DNA of 64,000 bases from Pelobates cultripes (GCA_933207985.1 OW240916.1:262947449-263011448), one strand, 5' to 3'. Shown: positions 23,601 to 34,549, numbered from the stretch's first letter. Notes: a model not told the origin generated them from the letters alone. A program made the numbers and translations.

Positions 23601-24142
23601 ACTGGTTACTGACAACGACAAAATCAGACTTCACTGACAAACTACAGTACTGATGACAGGGACAGACTACAGATCCGAACGTAAACCATACACAGGACAT
23701 CGACGAACTCCTGAAATTCCTACACCCGTCCCAACTCCTTACCCCCTCTTTCACCCACACCACCCCCACCTATAGAGCGTGATCCTAACAGGACGGCAGG
23801 GACGCACCAGGAGACTCATTTGGGTGGGGCAGCCCGAGAGACCTATATTGTAGGAACCAAATGAACTGACACAAGCTCAGCACCCATTGTAGAACACAGA
23901 GGGAAGGGACTGAGGCACCATAGACCCACCATTGACGGGGGTTGACAAACCCACTACAGAGCTCCATACAGAGTAAAGGCTAGACTGGATGAGGCCTGGA
24001 TGAGGCCCACAGGAAGCCTACAAACATCATATTGTCACTAATCTATAGACTAGGGCTACATCCCCAGCCAAAACTAGCATAACACGGAAAACCGGACTGC
24101 CGCCAAAAGTGCCTTATCATACTTAAATCGTCAATCACTCCA

Positions 24143-24459
24143 GGACATGCGTGTCCTCTGATAACTGCAGCCTGCGCGCCCACATTATACTGTGTCTGTT
24201 CATACCCATCACCTTTCCACATCATTGGTACAAGACGGACCTGCGTGTCCTGCGCTTATACTCTTACCTGTTCAACAGGAATTCGCTAAAATAATAAAAA
24301 TCACATTTACAAAACATAAATACTGCAAGGGACCTGCATGTCCATCAACAATGCGGGCCTGCGAGCCCAAATGGCTATTCGCATTTTCTAAAACCAATGC
24401 TTGCACATGTTGTGCACTTGTTACCATATTCAGTGTGCCTATGGAGACCTGTGAGTCTC
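24143..24459 (+). promoter_or_regulatory. Array of small hairpins in the L1 3' UTR
   Basis: Five short inverted repeats each enclose a 6-nt loop of the form (C/A)TG(C/T)(G/A)(T/A): GGAC-ATGCGT-GTCC (24143-24156), GGAC-CTGCGT-GTCC (24237-24250), GGAC-CTGCAT-GTCC (24330-24343), GGGC-CTGCGA-GCCC (24355-24368) and GAGAC-CTGTGA-GTCTC (24444-24459). A weak sixth, GC-CTGCGC-GC, lies near 24170. The stems change on both sides together while the loop stays nearly constant. They sit between the ORF2 stop and the A-rich tail. A role in recognition of the RNA by element proteins is inference. Confidence 0.65.
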
Positions 24460-24535
24460 AATGTTACTTATCTCTGACAAAATGAATAAAAATCATATTT
24501 ACAAAAAAAACAATTAAACTAAACTTGATACAATA

Positions 24536-25219
24536 TTAAATAAAACACTATAGGCTCAGGAACGCAAACATGTATTCCTGACCCTATAGTGTTAAAGCCA
24601 CCATCAAGGCCCCCTCAAGCCCCCAACACCCTTGCCTCCCTAAATATAGCAAAATCTTACTTGTATTCAAGTCTGCAGTTGCTGTCTCTGCCCCTGATCT
24701 GCCTACTTGGCTGACATCATCAGAAGTTAAGATGGAGCCAAATACAATGATTTCACATAGGAAAGCATTGTATTGGCTGAAACTGTCAAGGAGGCAGATC
24801 AGGGGCAGAGCCAGCACAAGTCAAACACAGCCTTGGCCAATCAACATCTCCTCATAGAGTTGGAATCAATCAATGCATCTCTATGAGGTGCATCCCTAGC
24901 TTGTAAAGTAAACACTGCATTTTCGCTGTTCAAGAGCATCCTGATGGCAGGGGCTTTTAGTCCAGGTGGGAAAGCTGGATTGTGTAGCAATGGAAGGAGG
25001 AAAGGTCCAACTTAGTTTCAATAACATAGCACACCTTACGGATGACCGATGTCAGGGCATGAGGGGATTCCAATTTTGTTCATCCAGACTAACACAACTG
25101 TTCGTTCATTGGCTGAGAGTGGGATGCCAGGTATGTGTCAAACCATTCAGAGTCTATTTCTTACTAGGTGGTGTCGACAGCAGGCTGTAGTGGATATGGT
25201 GCTTTGACTGTCCCTTTGA
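24536..25219. mobile_element. T2-type MITE, long variant
   Basis: The left end has TTAA at 24536-24539, then the hairpin AACACTATAGGCTCAGGAA / TTCCTGACCCTATAGTGTT (about 24544-24594). The right end is GACTGTCCCTTTGAA at 25206-25220, where TTAA has decayed to TTGA. The inside has TAGAGTTGGAATCAATCAAT / GCATCTCTATGAGG pieces shared with other T2-type copies. It lies directly downstream of the L1 tail. No coding motifs are seen. Confidence 0.65.
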
Positions 25220-28200
25220 AATGTTACCATCTGACATTTAATTTTAAAGTGAACTGTTTTATTATTTAATTTACGGTGTGAATCGATTGCAGTAGGAATT
25301 AGCGACCAAATAAAATATCATGTTTATTTGTATAATAAATCTATGCCGTGATAGTATTTTATTACCTGTATTTTACAAAACTAGACTACAATTATAGAGC
25401 TAAGAATACATGTTTTAAAATCTCAACCACTATGTGTCATTTAAATGTGTGACTTATGTCTGCAGCTGGACTAAACTTCACAAGGATTTATCAGAGAGGA
25501 CTTCTGCTGTACAACAATTTTCACTACACATTTTTGTAGTTTGGGGGAGTAGCAAATATTGCATGATAGTCTAATTGTCAGCAGATAAAGTACATTTTAC
25601 AAAACAAGAAATGAGAAACAAACGAGACTACTATACAATACTACATTGTATTCTCGGTCACTATTTTAGCTATTACAAGAAATATAAACGAACACATGAC
25701 TATTCAATAAATAACACAATGTAGTATTATTTTTCTTCTCTTGATGAGATTGTCAGAAACTGCTCAACCCCCTGTACTATAGCAATATATTAATTTTATT
25801 AATATTGCTTAGATGCACATAAATAAATAACGATTACCTTATCCTCTTGCATCTGTTTAAGCAATTCATTTAAAGATCTGACAGATTGCATTCTTATAAA
25901 AGCTGGAAAAAAACGTACAAATCTCATACTTGTACGATAGATACAAGATACACCAATCTTTGTAAGGTGGCATCAGCATAAAAGTATGTCTCACTTTATT
26001 AAACGTTTAATATTTTAGTTTTTTTCAGGGCATCGTAAGGCTTAGTTTTTCGCATCATATATAGTATATGAGATCTAAGCTGCATATAAAACCATATAAA
26101 ATGCCTGGAAAGTGTCCTGGCTAACATATGTGTTGATACAGCTAAATTAGTTGCAGATGAAATCTCTTGTATCCAACTTCTTTTTATCATATTTTGTTTT
26201 GTTGATCTCTCCCCATCACGTTGTTTCTGTTGTCTACTTCATGTGTGGCAAGGCCTGCAAAAAGAAAAAAAAAGAGAAAAATCTTGCTCAGCCTCGCACG
26301 GAATGTTCAATATCAGGTGTTCTTCATTTTGCTGTTAGATTAACATGTTTAAAAATCAAGAAAGTACCAAACTGGTCGTAATTAGAGTCTAAAATGTAAT
26401 ATATTTTTTTTGTTATATTTGCCAAGCTTGCTTCATATTAAATATTTTCAAGTAGGGGCTGATGTTCTGTAAACAGAATAAAAGGCAATACTTTAAGAAA
26501 GTATTGTTTGCGACAAGCCAGACTATTTATTAGTCTGGAATAGCACAGATTGATGTAGCCACTTGGAGACTCCCAATCAGGCTAGCGGAATTAAAATGTG
26601 GGTTATCAAAGCACCGACGGCAGCAATCCAATCAGAGGCCTAGCAGCAATGCCCAATCATTATTCTGACAGTTGTGATGAATCAAAGTTCCAAGTTGATC
26701 GCATAATCAGCACTCAGCTGACAGTGGTGGTTAACTGAGGCTTTGACAGAAGTGTGCAATCAGCGCTCTGACACTAATGATAAACTATATTTGTGACACT
26801 AATAAGATAGAGCACCCCACCCCAGCTCTTGTGGACTACAGTGTATATGACCCTCAGCCATGCAATTGGTCATATCCCAATAGTTAGATAATAACACAAG
26901 TAAAGAGAACAGAAATGACAAGGAAACCAAATTCTGTTTCTCTTTGATTCACAAGAAAAAGATGATAATTTGGGTATATGACTGAGGCGCGGCCAATTAT
27001 ATCAGCTAATATATATGTTTATAAATAATGTCAAACACATTATAGTAAATAGGTACAATAAGCCAGTTGTCAGAATTTGCCATAGCCCAACACGTAGAAT
27101 CTAAGTAACCAGAAAAGAAATAGAAAACCCCAAACAAAAGACTTTAGAATGGCTGGATTTAACGTAAACACTAGAATAACCAGGACAAGCCGAGGTCAGG
27201 AGAAGATAGCAGGAACAAGGTGAGACAAGCCAAGGTCAAGGACAATAGAATTCAGAATACTCAAAAATACAAGCCAAAGGTCAAAAACACAGAGGAATCA
27301 ATAGAAAAACACGCTCTCTGATAAACCACAATGGTTAACCAAGACAGGACATAGCATAACAGGACAAAATAAAATTAAATAGCCCTAAGAGAACTGCGAT
27401 TCACTATTTGTGATTAAATGACCTTAGACCGTGCATGTATTGTCACACTCACGTTCGCATCATAATTGGAGGTAGAGCCTTTTATTGGCTCATCCGCCCA
27501 GAGGCCAGCATCTGCAAGTGCACCGGATGTACGTGCTGCCAACAGCAAGGGAGTCTGCTGCGGTACCTCCCGGGCCCTAACCAGCCGCAAGGGAACAAAA
27601 CTGAGGTAAGAGCAGCCCCTGGGTGGCGTGATTCCAAAAGAGCATGTATTTATTATTGCCTATACCAAACAGAGGAATCCCATTACCAGTCATGTTGTGA
27701 TCGCATCCATGCGGCCCCTGATTTATCTTTCCTTTTCAGTGTAACTTGTTTTCTTTTCAGAATGTAAGGCTCGGTATTCCGTATATGTTGAAGTGAAAGT
27801 GAAGAGCTGAGGAATCAAGGGAAATAGATGTTGAAGACAGAGTAATATGGTCAGGCCCAGTGTGATGGTCAGCACAGACACAATTGATGGTCAATAAGGC
27901 ATGTATTGGAATGGATATCCACACAGAACATATAGGAAGGGCAAGAAATGGGAGCAATTAGTCAGAGAGGCTCCAAAGATAATATGCTAAATTAACTAAA
28001 CACCACCTGAAGTTTACTATGGGCATTACTGGATGGACCTGTGCTGTGATGCAAATGATGAGTGGGAAATTCTGCATCATCTCTCTTTGTAGGACACCAA
28101 GTGCAATCAGGGCCGCCATCAGGTGGTGACAACTGATGGCAGCCCTGAGTGCAATTGCATAGTTACGTTGTAGGTTTACCGTGTTCCAAAACTGAATATT

Positions 28201-28354
28201 GAGCTTTAATGTAGGCACTGTTTGTCAGTTGGGAGGCTGCCTGTTATTACATGTGCTCTAGCATTCAATGTAAGGAAGTGGAACAGGAGGCATAAGTAAG
28301 TGGCAATTTTAAATAAAAATTATAACACTTCATAAAACAAATGTGGTTATGTAA
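25220..28354. other. AT-rich non-coding stretch
   Basis: I recognise no gene. About 26990-27420 contains phrases such as CAAGCCGAGGTCAGGAG, AAGCCAAGGTCAAGG and AAGCCAAAGGTCAAAAAC. A looser relative lies at about 54480-54660, suggesting an unclassified interspersed repeat. A GC-richer island at 27430-27620 carries a 110-codon open frame with a Cys-rich stretch (CKCTGCTCCQQQ), but no family is recognisable and no splice context supports it. The segment at 28088-28146 contains a short inverted repeat (AGGGCCGCCATCAG / CTGATGGCAGCCCT). Confidence 0.4.
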
Positions 28355-29735
28355 AAGAACATACAGAATGTCATTCAGATTAGAGAAGTGCAGGCGGATG
28401 ATAGCAAAAAGAGGAAAGATGATCAGGACAGAAGGAGTTGAAGTTCCAAAAGGCCAAATAGAAGATGTAGAGAAGAGCTACAAGTACCTGGTGGTACCAC
28501 AAAAGCATAGCAACCACGAGGAAGAGGCAAGGAGGATAGCAACATCCAAGTACCTCCAAAGAGTCAGACAGGTCCTGAAGTCCCAGCTCAATGGCAAGAA
28601 CAAGATCCAAGCCCTACCAGTCATCAGGCACCCAGCTGGAATAATAACCTGGCCAAGAGAAGAACTAGTCACCATGGATGTCAAGACAAGAAAACTACTC
28701 ACTATGAATGGAGGATTCCACACAAAATCCAGCACCCAGAGACTGTACACTTGTGTGAAAGGAAGGAGGTCGGGGCCTGATGAGTGTCAAGGCCACAGTC
28801 CTGGATGAAACACTGAGCATCCACAAGTACATCACAAAGATAGCTCCCAAAGATGAACTGCTAAGGGAATGCCTGAGACTTCCACAGATCGAGGATGCAG
28901 AAAAAAATGAGGTTCCTTGGCAAGACAAACCTCTCCATGGGGTGTACCACCGGCAGATAGTGGATGTGGCCCACATGACAAAATCCTACCAGTGGTTGGT
29001 AAAGGCAAGACTGAAAGACAGCACTGAGGCACTAATCCTAGCAGCACAGGAGCAGGCACTCAGCACCAGATCAATAGAAGCTGGAGTCTACCACACCAGG
29101 CAAGACTCGAGGTGCAGACTGTGCAAAGAGGCCTCTTAGACAGTCCAGCACCTAGTAGACAGATACAAGATGTTAGCAGGAACAGCATACACGGAGAGAC
29201 ACAACCAAGTTGTTGGGATTATGTACTGAAACATCTGCACAGAATATGGATCAGACTTGCCTAAGTCCAGATGGGAGAAACCACCAAGGGTAGTTGAGAA
29301 TGACAGGGCTAAGATCCTGTGGGACTTCAAGATCCATACAGACAAGCAAGTGCGGGCCAACCAACCAGACATCATGGTTGTAGACAAGGAACAAGAGACT
29401 GCAGTCGTGGTGGATGTGGCAATACCCAGTGACTATAACATCAGGAAGAAGGAATATGAGAAGGTGGACAAATACCAAGGGCTGAAAGAAGTACTAGAAA
29501 AGATGTGGAAAGTGAAAGCAGTAGTAGTCCCTATTGTGTTAGGAGCACTCGGGGCTGTGACTCCCAAGTTGTGGGAGTGGCTTCGACAGAATCCAGGTGG
29601 GACATCTGAGATCGCTGTCCAGAATGCAGTTCTAGGAACATCTAAGGGATTGCACAGAACACTCAAACTCCTAAGCCTCTGGTATAAGACCCGAGAATGA
29701 GGAATAAACAAACCACCCAGGAGGGGTGAGAAAAT
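28355..29735 (+). pseudogene. R4/Dong-clade LINE, 3' half with restriction-like endonuclease
   Basis: In the family, one polyprotein carries reverse transcriptase and a C-terminal restriction-like endonuclease for target-primed insertion. Three frames in series are read. Frame 1 (28341-28808) has SFRLEKCRRMI, YKYLVVPQKHSNHEEEARRI and KIQALPVIRHPAGII. Frame 2 (28780-29139) has VPWQDKPLHGVYHRQIVD and CRLCKEAS, the start of a CCHC knuckle whose last Cys reads Tyr. Frame 3 (29257-29700) has KILWDFKIHTDKQVRANQPD and ETAVVVDVAIPSD, the PD-(x)n-D core, then LGALGAVTPKLWEWL. The reverse transcriptase palm is missing (5' truncation). Frameshifts and stops (after KEAS, after GIMY) make it inactive. Confidence 0.9.
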
Positions 29736-30239
29736 CAATTTTTTATTTTTTTTATTATATATTTATTTATTCCAATAACTAGTGTTAAAATTCTAACTCT
29801 TCTCTTCATCTTGTTATGATTGTCCTTTCCATTGTTGAACATATATATGTATTTTTCACTTTACTCCAGAAAACGGGAGTGCTGGCACTGGGGCACAAGC
29901 AGAAACAAATGAACTTTTTTTGCACAAAAACTTACTGATCCCTGCATCTTCATGTGCAAACTAGCGATGTGGATTTGACAGAATGAGTCAGCCAGAGATG
30001 CAAAATATGACATCATAAGTATGTGACCTGCATCACACTGCCCTGCACAGCATGACAGAGCATCCTTAGAGATCTGCAACTTGCCATGCAAAACACTAAG
30101 CAATATGACATAATATGTATATTGGAAACATTATGAACTGAAGTTATTACATGTTGTTTAAAAAGGATAGGAAAAAAAATAGGAAAGGTGGAGAAAAATG
30201 TTTGTTTGTCAACCATGAATTAAAGCCTAATATTAAACA
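29736..30239. other. AT-rich spacer
   Basis: T-rich sequence follows the R4/Dong 3' end. I see no gene or recognisable repeat. Confidence 0.35.
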
Positions 30240-30548
30240 AGTGGAATGTGATAAGGTAAATGCGAAAAGCTTTATGGTTAGATAAATACCTAAGGCAAAA
30301 GAGGGGAATCGATTATTGGTTGGAATATATTATAAACCCTAGTGCTGATATTGATGAGAAAGAACAGCTGTTAGAACAAATTGGGAAAGCTACACATCTG
30401 ACTTTTTCTACATTTTCTGAGATTTTAAATACCCAGGCAAAGGGATAGAGGGACTTGTAGTTCACCCAAGGGGAATCAGGTTTTTGAACCTGTTAAATAA
30501 AAAACTCATGTCACAATTGGAAGAAGTACCAACTAAAAAGGTTGATAG

Positions 30549-30553
30549 TCTGG

Positions 30554-30586
<33 letters not shown>

Positions 30587-30780
30587 GCCATTTATATAGC
30601 GCCAACAGATTCCGTAGCTCTTTACAATATTATGAAAGGGGATTTAACTATAAATAGGACGATTACAAATTAACTTACAGGAACAATAGGTTGAAGAGGA
30701 CCCTGCTCAATCGAGCTTACATTCTATAGGAGGTGGGGTGTAAGACACATTAGGACAGGAATGGTTATTATGAACAATGC
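30549..30780 (-). repeat. (TTA)n-tailed interspersed repeat in the CR1 endonuclease
   Basis: About 12 TTA units are followed by TTGCCATTTATATAGCGCCA, ACAGATTCCGTAGC and then GAGCTTACATTCTATAGG. On the minus strand this is the 3' end of the same repeat as at 36845-37085, ending in GGCGCTATATAAATGGCAAT plus TAA repeats. The right edge near 30775 is approximate. It splits the LINE endonuclease. Confidence 0.75.
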
Positions 30781-31074
30781 AGGTATTTTGTCTAGCATTC
30801 AAGTAAAAGAGAGCACTTGGGAAATAGTGATGACAATATGGTGTCTTTTGAAAAAAAAAAAAAAAAGGAAATTCACATGGGGTATATTAAAACATATAAT
30901 TTTAAAAAGACCAATCTAAGTGAAAATCAAGGAAAGGCAGACATTTAAAAAAAAAGTGATTTGATGACTCAAGACAAGGTGCTGCAGCAACTAAAGAAAG
31001 TTAATGTAAATAAAGCCCCACAAGTTGATGGTATTCACCCACAAGTACTTAGGGACCTAAGCAAATGTCTGTTT

Positions 31075-31578
31075 TTAAAGGAACACTATAGTGTCAGGAA
31101 TACAATGTATTCCTGACACTATAGTGTTTAACTGTCTGTTTAGGTTATCAGCCCCCTCCACCTTTTAATCACATGAGAAAAGTGTTTTTACTCACTTTTT
31201 CCCCACGTTGTGCCGATCTTGCCGCGGCTTGCCCTGCCCCGAGATCTTCTATTTTGATAGGAAAGCACTGCAAGGCTATTGCGCATGCGTGACAAAACAC
31301 CATGCTGTGCCAATAAGCATCTACTCATTGAGATGCATTGAATCAATGCAACTCTGTGGGGAACATTCATCTTCTCAATGCAGAACATGGAGACACTAAA
31401 AGCCAGTGGTGCACACTGTACAGCACTGCACAAAGAAGCACCTCTAGCTATCTGAGCGATTATATGTGTTACTAGGCAGCAATGTAAACAACATTGTTCA
31501 GCCTGCAGTGACAGGCTATAGACACCTGAAACACTAAATTACATTGTAGTGGTTCTGGTGACCATAGTGACCCTTTAT
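31075..31578. mobile_element. T2-type MITE inserted in CR1 reverse transcriptase
   Basis: TTAA is at 31075-31078 and a decayed TTAT at 31575-31578. A perfect 22-bp hairpin (AACACTATAGTGTCAGGAAT plus two more, loop AAT) spans 31082-31128. The right end reads GGTGACCATAGTGACCCTTT. The inside has GATGCATTGA / TCAATGC, as in the copy at 12792. LINE reverse transcriptase reading (DLSKCLF) stops at its left edge and continues at its right edge, so it is younger than the LINE. Confidence 0.8.
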
Positions 31579-31894
31579 TCCTTTATTTCAGGAATTATAC
31601 TGGAGGATTTGAGAAAGGCAGATGTGGTAACTATATTCAAAAATGGTTCACTGCCCAGAAATTATAGCTCTGTGACTTTAATTTCTATGTCTTAAAAAAT
31701 ATTTGAAGTCTTATTTAGGAACAATATTCAGGAAAGCATTGAGAACAACACTGTCATTTGCAGATATCAGCATGGTTTTATGAAAGCATATGACTTCCCT
31801 GCAGAGAGATTTAGATTGATTAAGAGACTGGTCACTCATATGGCAGATGAAATGTAATCTAATAAAATGCAAAATTGTGCACTTCGGCAGGCAT

Positions 31895-32100
31895 GTTCAT
31901 GAGGGGACTTCGTCAATTCAGCACTTCGACACTTCAGAACTTCGGCATTTTAACACTTCGGCACTTTGGAACTTCGCCACTTCAGAACTTCGACAACTTC
32001 GGCACTTCGGAACTTAGACACTTCAGAACTTCGGCACTTCGGAACTTCGGCACTTCGGAACTTCGGCTACTTCGGCACTTCGGAACTCCGGCATTTCGGG
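31895..32100 (+). repeat. ACTTCGG(C/A) minisatellite, left array
   Basis: About 25 imperfect 7-8-bp units of ACTTCGGA / ACTTCGGC with ACTTCAGA and ACTTCGAC variants. The array is in the same orientation as the right one at 34297-34470 rather than inverted like the arms between them. Confidence 0.9.
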
Positions 32101-34105
32101 ACCTCTCTTGCAGCCGCTTGGTAGATAACTCCCTAATTCCCACGGTATTAGGGAGTTATCTACCAAAAGGCTGAAAGACCTAAATTGGTCTTTCAGCCAA
32201 ATTTACTAATACTAAGTAAAAATTACTTAGTAGGGGCATGTCTAAAAAAAAGGGTCTCCCCTCCTGAGCCCCCACCCACGACGCGCAAGTGGGGGCTTTT
32301 AAACTAAAGGGGGGAACTATTGCCCCCCCATACCCCACTCTTGAGCAGTGGGTGGGGCCCTAAAGTAAAAAAATGGGGGAGGACCTATTGTCCTCCCCAC
32401 CAGCCCCCACCCCTGAGCGCTGGGTGGGTGCCCTAAACTCAAATAAGGGGGGACCTATTGTCCTCACGCCTGGCCCCACCCCTGAGAAGTGGATGGGGGC
32501 CCTAAATACAAATTGGGGGGACATAATGTCCTCCCCCCTGGCCCCCACCCCTGGGTGGTGGGTGGGGGCCCTAAATACAAATTTTGGGGGGCCTAATGTC
32601 CTCCCCCTGGCCCCCACCCCTGAACGGCAGGTAGGGGCCCTAAATACAAATGTAACCCCCCTCCCCCCAGGTGACTAGGGGTCCCCAAACCCCTAGTCAC
32701 CCCCTCCCCCAAAAAATTAACCCCCTACCTACCTACCCCCTCACCCTAAAAATAATGAGGGGGGGACCTTTAACTACCTGTAAAAATAAAAATAAACTTA
32801 ACACTTGATGTCTTCTTTCTTCTAAAATCTTCTTTTTTCAGCCCCAAAAAAGGGCAAATAAAAATCCAGAATAACCAACGCAATTAAAAAAAAAAACTTA
32901 ATCCACTAATCAGAGAGTTATGAGTCAAATTACACAGCATGGAAAAATTCCAAAGAACTTTCCCACGCTGTGTAAAATGACACAGAGCACTCTGATTGGT
33001 GGATTTCAAACCAACCAATCAGAGTGCTGTGACAGGTAAATGTAGAGACTTACCTGTCAGTCTCTTCATTTACCTGTCAGAGCACTCTGATTGGATGGCT
33101 TAAACCCACCAATCAGAGTGCTCTGAGCCTAATTGCAGGGCGGGGCAAGGCTTTATAAGCCTTCCCCCGCCCTACAGAGCTCAGTCTGCACGGAGCATTC
33201 ACCAGGTGACGACGGATTACTTTTTTTTGCGCTCTGGTTTTTTTTTTTTTTTTTTTTAATTGCATCGGTTATTAAGGATTTTTATTTGGCCTTTTTTGGG
33301 GCTGAAAAAATAAGATTTTAGAAGAAAGAAAACATCAAATGGTAAGTTTATTTTTATTTTTACAGGTACTTAGTTAAAGGTCCCCCTCTCATTATTTTTA
33401 GGGTGAGGGGGGTAGGTAGGGGATCATTTTTGGGGGAGGGGGTGACTAGGGGTTTGGGGAACCCTAGTCACCTGGGAGGGAAGGGGGGTTAAATTTGTAT
33501 TTAGGGCCCCCACCCACCGCTCAGGGGTGGGGACCATAGGGGAGGACATTAGGTTCCCCCTTATTCTAGTTTAGGGCCCCCACCCACCGCTTAGGGGTGG
33601 GGGCCAGGGGGGATGACATTAGGTCCCCCCCACAATTTGTATTTAGGGCCCCCACCCACTGCTCAGGGGTGGGGGCCAGGGGGGAGGACATTAGGTCCCC
33701 CCTTTATTCTTGTTTAGGGTCCCCACCCACCACTCAGGGGAGGGGACAGGGGGGAGGAAAATAGGTCCTCCCCCCCTTTTTACTTTGGGTCCCCCACCCG
33801 CCGCTCAGGGGTGGGGGCCGGGGGGGCAATAGATCCCCCCTTTAGTTTAAAAGCCCCCACTTGCACGTCATGGATTGCGGCTCAGGAGGAGGGACCCTTT
33901 TTTTTTTAACAGTGAGCAGCCACAGGCTGCTTACTGTTTAATAGACATGCCCCTACTCGCGGTATAGCGAGTAGGGGCATAATTTAATAATAATAAGACA
34001 TCTTTACTTAGTATTAGTAAATTTGTCTGAAAGACCAATTCAGGTCTTTCAGCCTTTTAGTAGATAGCTCTCTAATACCGTGGGAATTAGGGAGTTATCG
34101 ACTTA
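32100..34105. repeat. Long inverted repeat (fold-back) with 90-bp subrepeats
   Basis: The left arm starts GGTAGATAACTCCCTAATTC (about 32118) and its complement GTGGGAATTAGGGAGTTATC lies at about 34080-34099. Further inward both arms carry CTGAAAGACC/GGTCTTTCAG, AGTAGGGGCATG/CATGCCCCTACT, then tandem units of about 90 bp built on GGGCCCCCACCCACCGCTCA, in minus orientation in the left arm (32260-32650) and plus in the right (33490-33860). Next come TGACTAGGGGT and TAGTCACC, then AATCTTCTTTTTT near 32840 and its complement near 33305. Arms are about 0.75-0.85 kb with imperfect pairing. Confidence 0.85.
32868..33270 (+). promoter_or_regulatory. Promoter-like centre of the fold-back (CCAAT, GC, TATA)
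   Basis: The centre between the arms has four CCAAT boxes or inverses in AATCAGAGTGCTCTG / CAGAGCACTCTGATTGG contexts (about 32984-33125), GGGCGGGGCAAGG at 33138-33150 and CTTTATAAGCC at 33151-33161. About 20-30 bp further is CAGAGCTCAGTCTGCACGG. This order and spacing resemble an RNA polymerase II core promoter pointing right. A splice-donor-like GGTAAGTTTA follows at about 33340. Function is inferred from motifs only. Confidence 0.4.
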
Positions 34106-34296
34106 TTCATTCCTGTCATTACATGACTGGCTAAGTAGCTTACATTTTATATGAATGTGTGTTACTTGATTGTTGTAAGTGTTGCAAATGCTTACAGCTG
34201 AATCCTGGCTATGTTTGTATACTTTTTATTTAAAATTGTATACAATGTAACATTCTTCTTCTTTCACTGGGTAAGTATATTAGTACTTAGGCAATA

Positions 34297-34470
34297 CTGT
34301 GCTTCGGAACTTCGGCACTTTGATACCTCGGAATCTAGGCAACTTCGGAACTTCGGCACTTCAGCAATTCGGCACTTTGGCACTACTACACTTCGGAAAT
34401 TCGGTAATTTCGGGACTTCAGCAATTCGGCACTTTGGCAATTCAGCTATTCGGACATTCGGAAGCACCCG
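34297..34470 (+). repeat. ACTTCGG(C/A) minisatellite, right array
   Basis: About 18 imperfect units of ACTTCGGA / AATTCGGC / ACTTTGGC, ending in GGACATTCGG and CCGAATGTCC, which form a hairpin at about 34451-34477. It matches the left array in orientation. Open frames here are repeat translation. Confidence 0.85.
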
Positions 34471-34549
34471 AATGTCCGAATTACCCGAAATTCAGATGAA
34501 TTTTGATTCGGACCGAAACAAATTGCACATGTCTACACTTCGGAGTTAA

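Larger units (their letters stand above)
18701..23653 (+). pseudogene. L1/Tx1 ORF2 (endonuclease + reverse transcriptase), split and broken
   Basis: In the family, this protein nicks target DNA with an APE-like endonuclease and copies the RNA by target-primed reverse transcription. The endonuclease begins TVSINTRGLN and FIQETHF (18701-18990), reaches ANIYAPNQ at 19047, is split by a 1.57-kb insertion, and resumes near 20626 with LVLGDFNLSLD, DYTFFSHP and WSDHATISL, which carry the catalytic Asp/Asn and SDH motifs. Reverse transcriptase follows: PGRSPGPDGLP and YRPISLINCD (21400-21750), TDTEKAFDRVSW, NGTRQGCPLSPLLF and AAYADDLLFY (about 21900-22240). The thumb region is at 22454-22930 and the C-terminal knuckle LCWRCREERGTLLHIWWEC at about 23330-23395. 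Several frameshifts and stops are present. Confidence 0.9.
16370..24510 (+). mobile_element. L1/Tx1-type LINE, near full length, inactive
   Basis: A plus-strand element with two open frames: ORF1 remnant at 16489-17178 and ORF2 remnant at 18701-23653. The 3' UTR runs to an A-rich end at about 24503-24510 after AATGAATAAAAATCATATTT. It is GC-richer than its surroundings. A minus-strand CR1 fragment plus a direct-repeat unit (19048-20619) is inserted in the endonuclease. The 5' edge is placed just after LTR-A and is uncertain. Frameshifts and stops throughout make it inactive. Confidence 0.85.
31888..34535. mobile_element. hAT-like element with fold-back core and ACTTCGG arrays
   Basis: The flanks carry a perfect 8-bp duplication CACTTCGG at 31880-31887 and 34536-34543. 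The ends are CAGGCATGTTCA and TGCACATGTCTA, imperfect inverted repeats starting (C/T)AG(G/A)CATGT. Inside, from left: ACTTCGG minisatellite (31900-32100), left fold-back arm (32100-32867), central promoter-like block, right arm (33271-34105), a 180-bp segment shared with 62672-62857, and a second ACTTCGG array (34297-34470). There is no transposase. It sits in the CR1 reverse transcriptase region. Confidence 0.8.

Noticed and set aside
27435..27767. 110-codon frame with a Cys-rich stretch in a local GC-rich island, a possible host exon
   Set aside because: No recognisable family, no convincing splice sites and no neighbouring exon; kept only as a remark.
33335..33366. Apparent 24-nt intron GTAAGT...TTTACAG in the fold-back arm
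   Set aside because: Far too short for a vertebrate intron; only the donor-like motif is noted.
32260..33860. G-rich runs considered as G-quadruplex or telomeric elements
   Set aside because: They are explained by inverted 90-bp subrepeats of the fold-back element; G-runs are separated by fixed non-G sequence.
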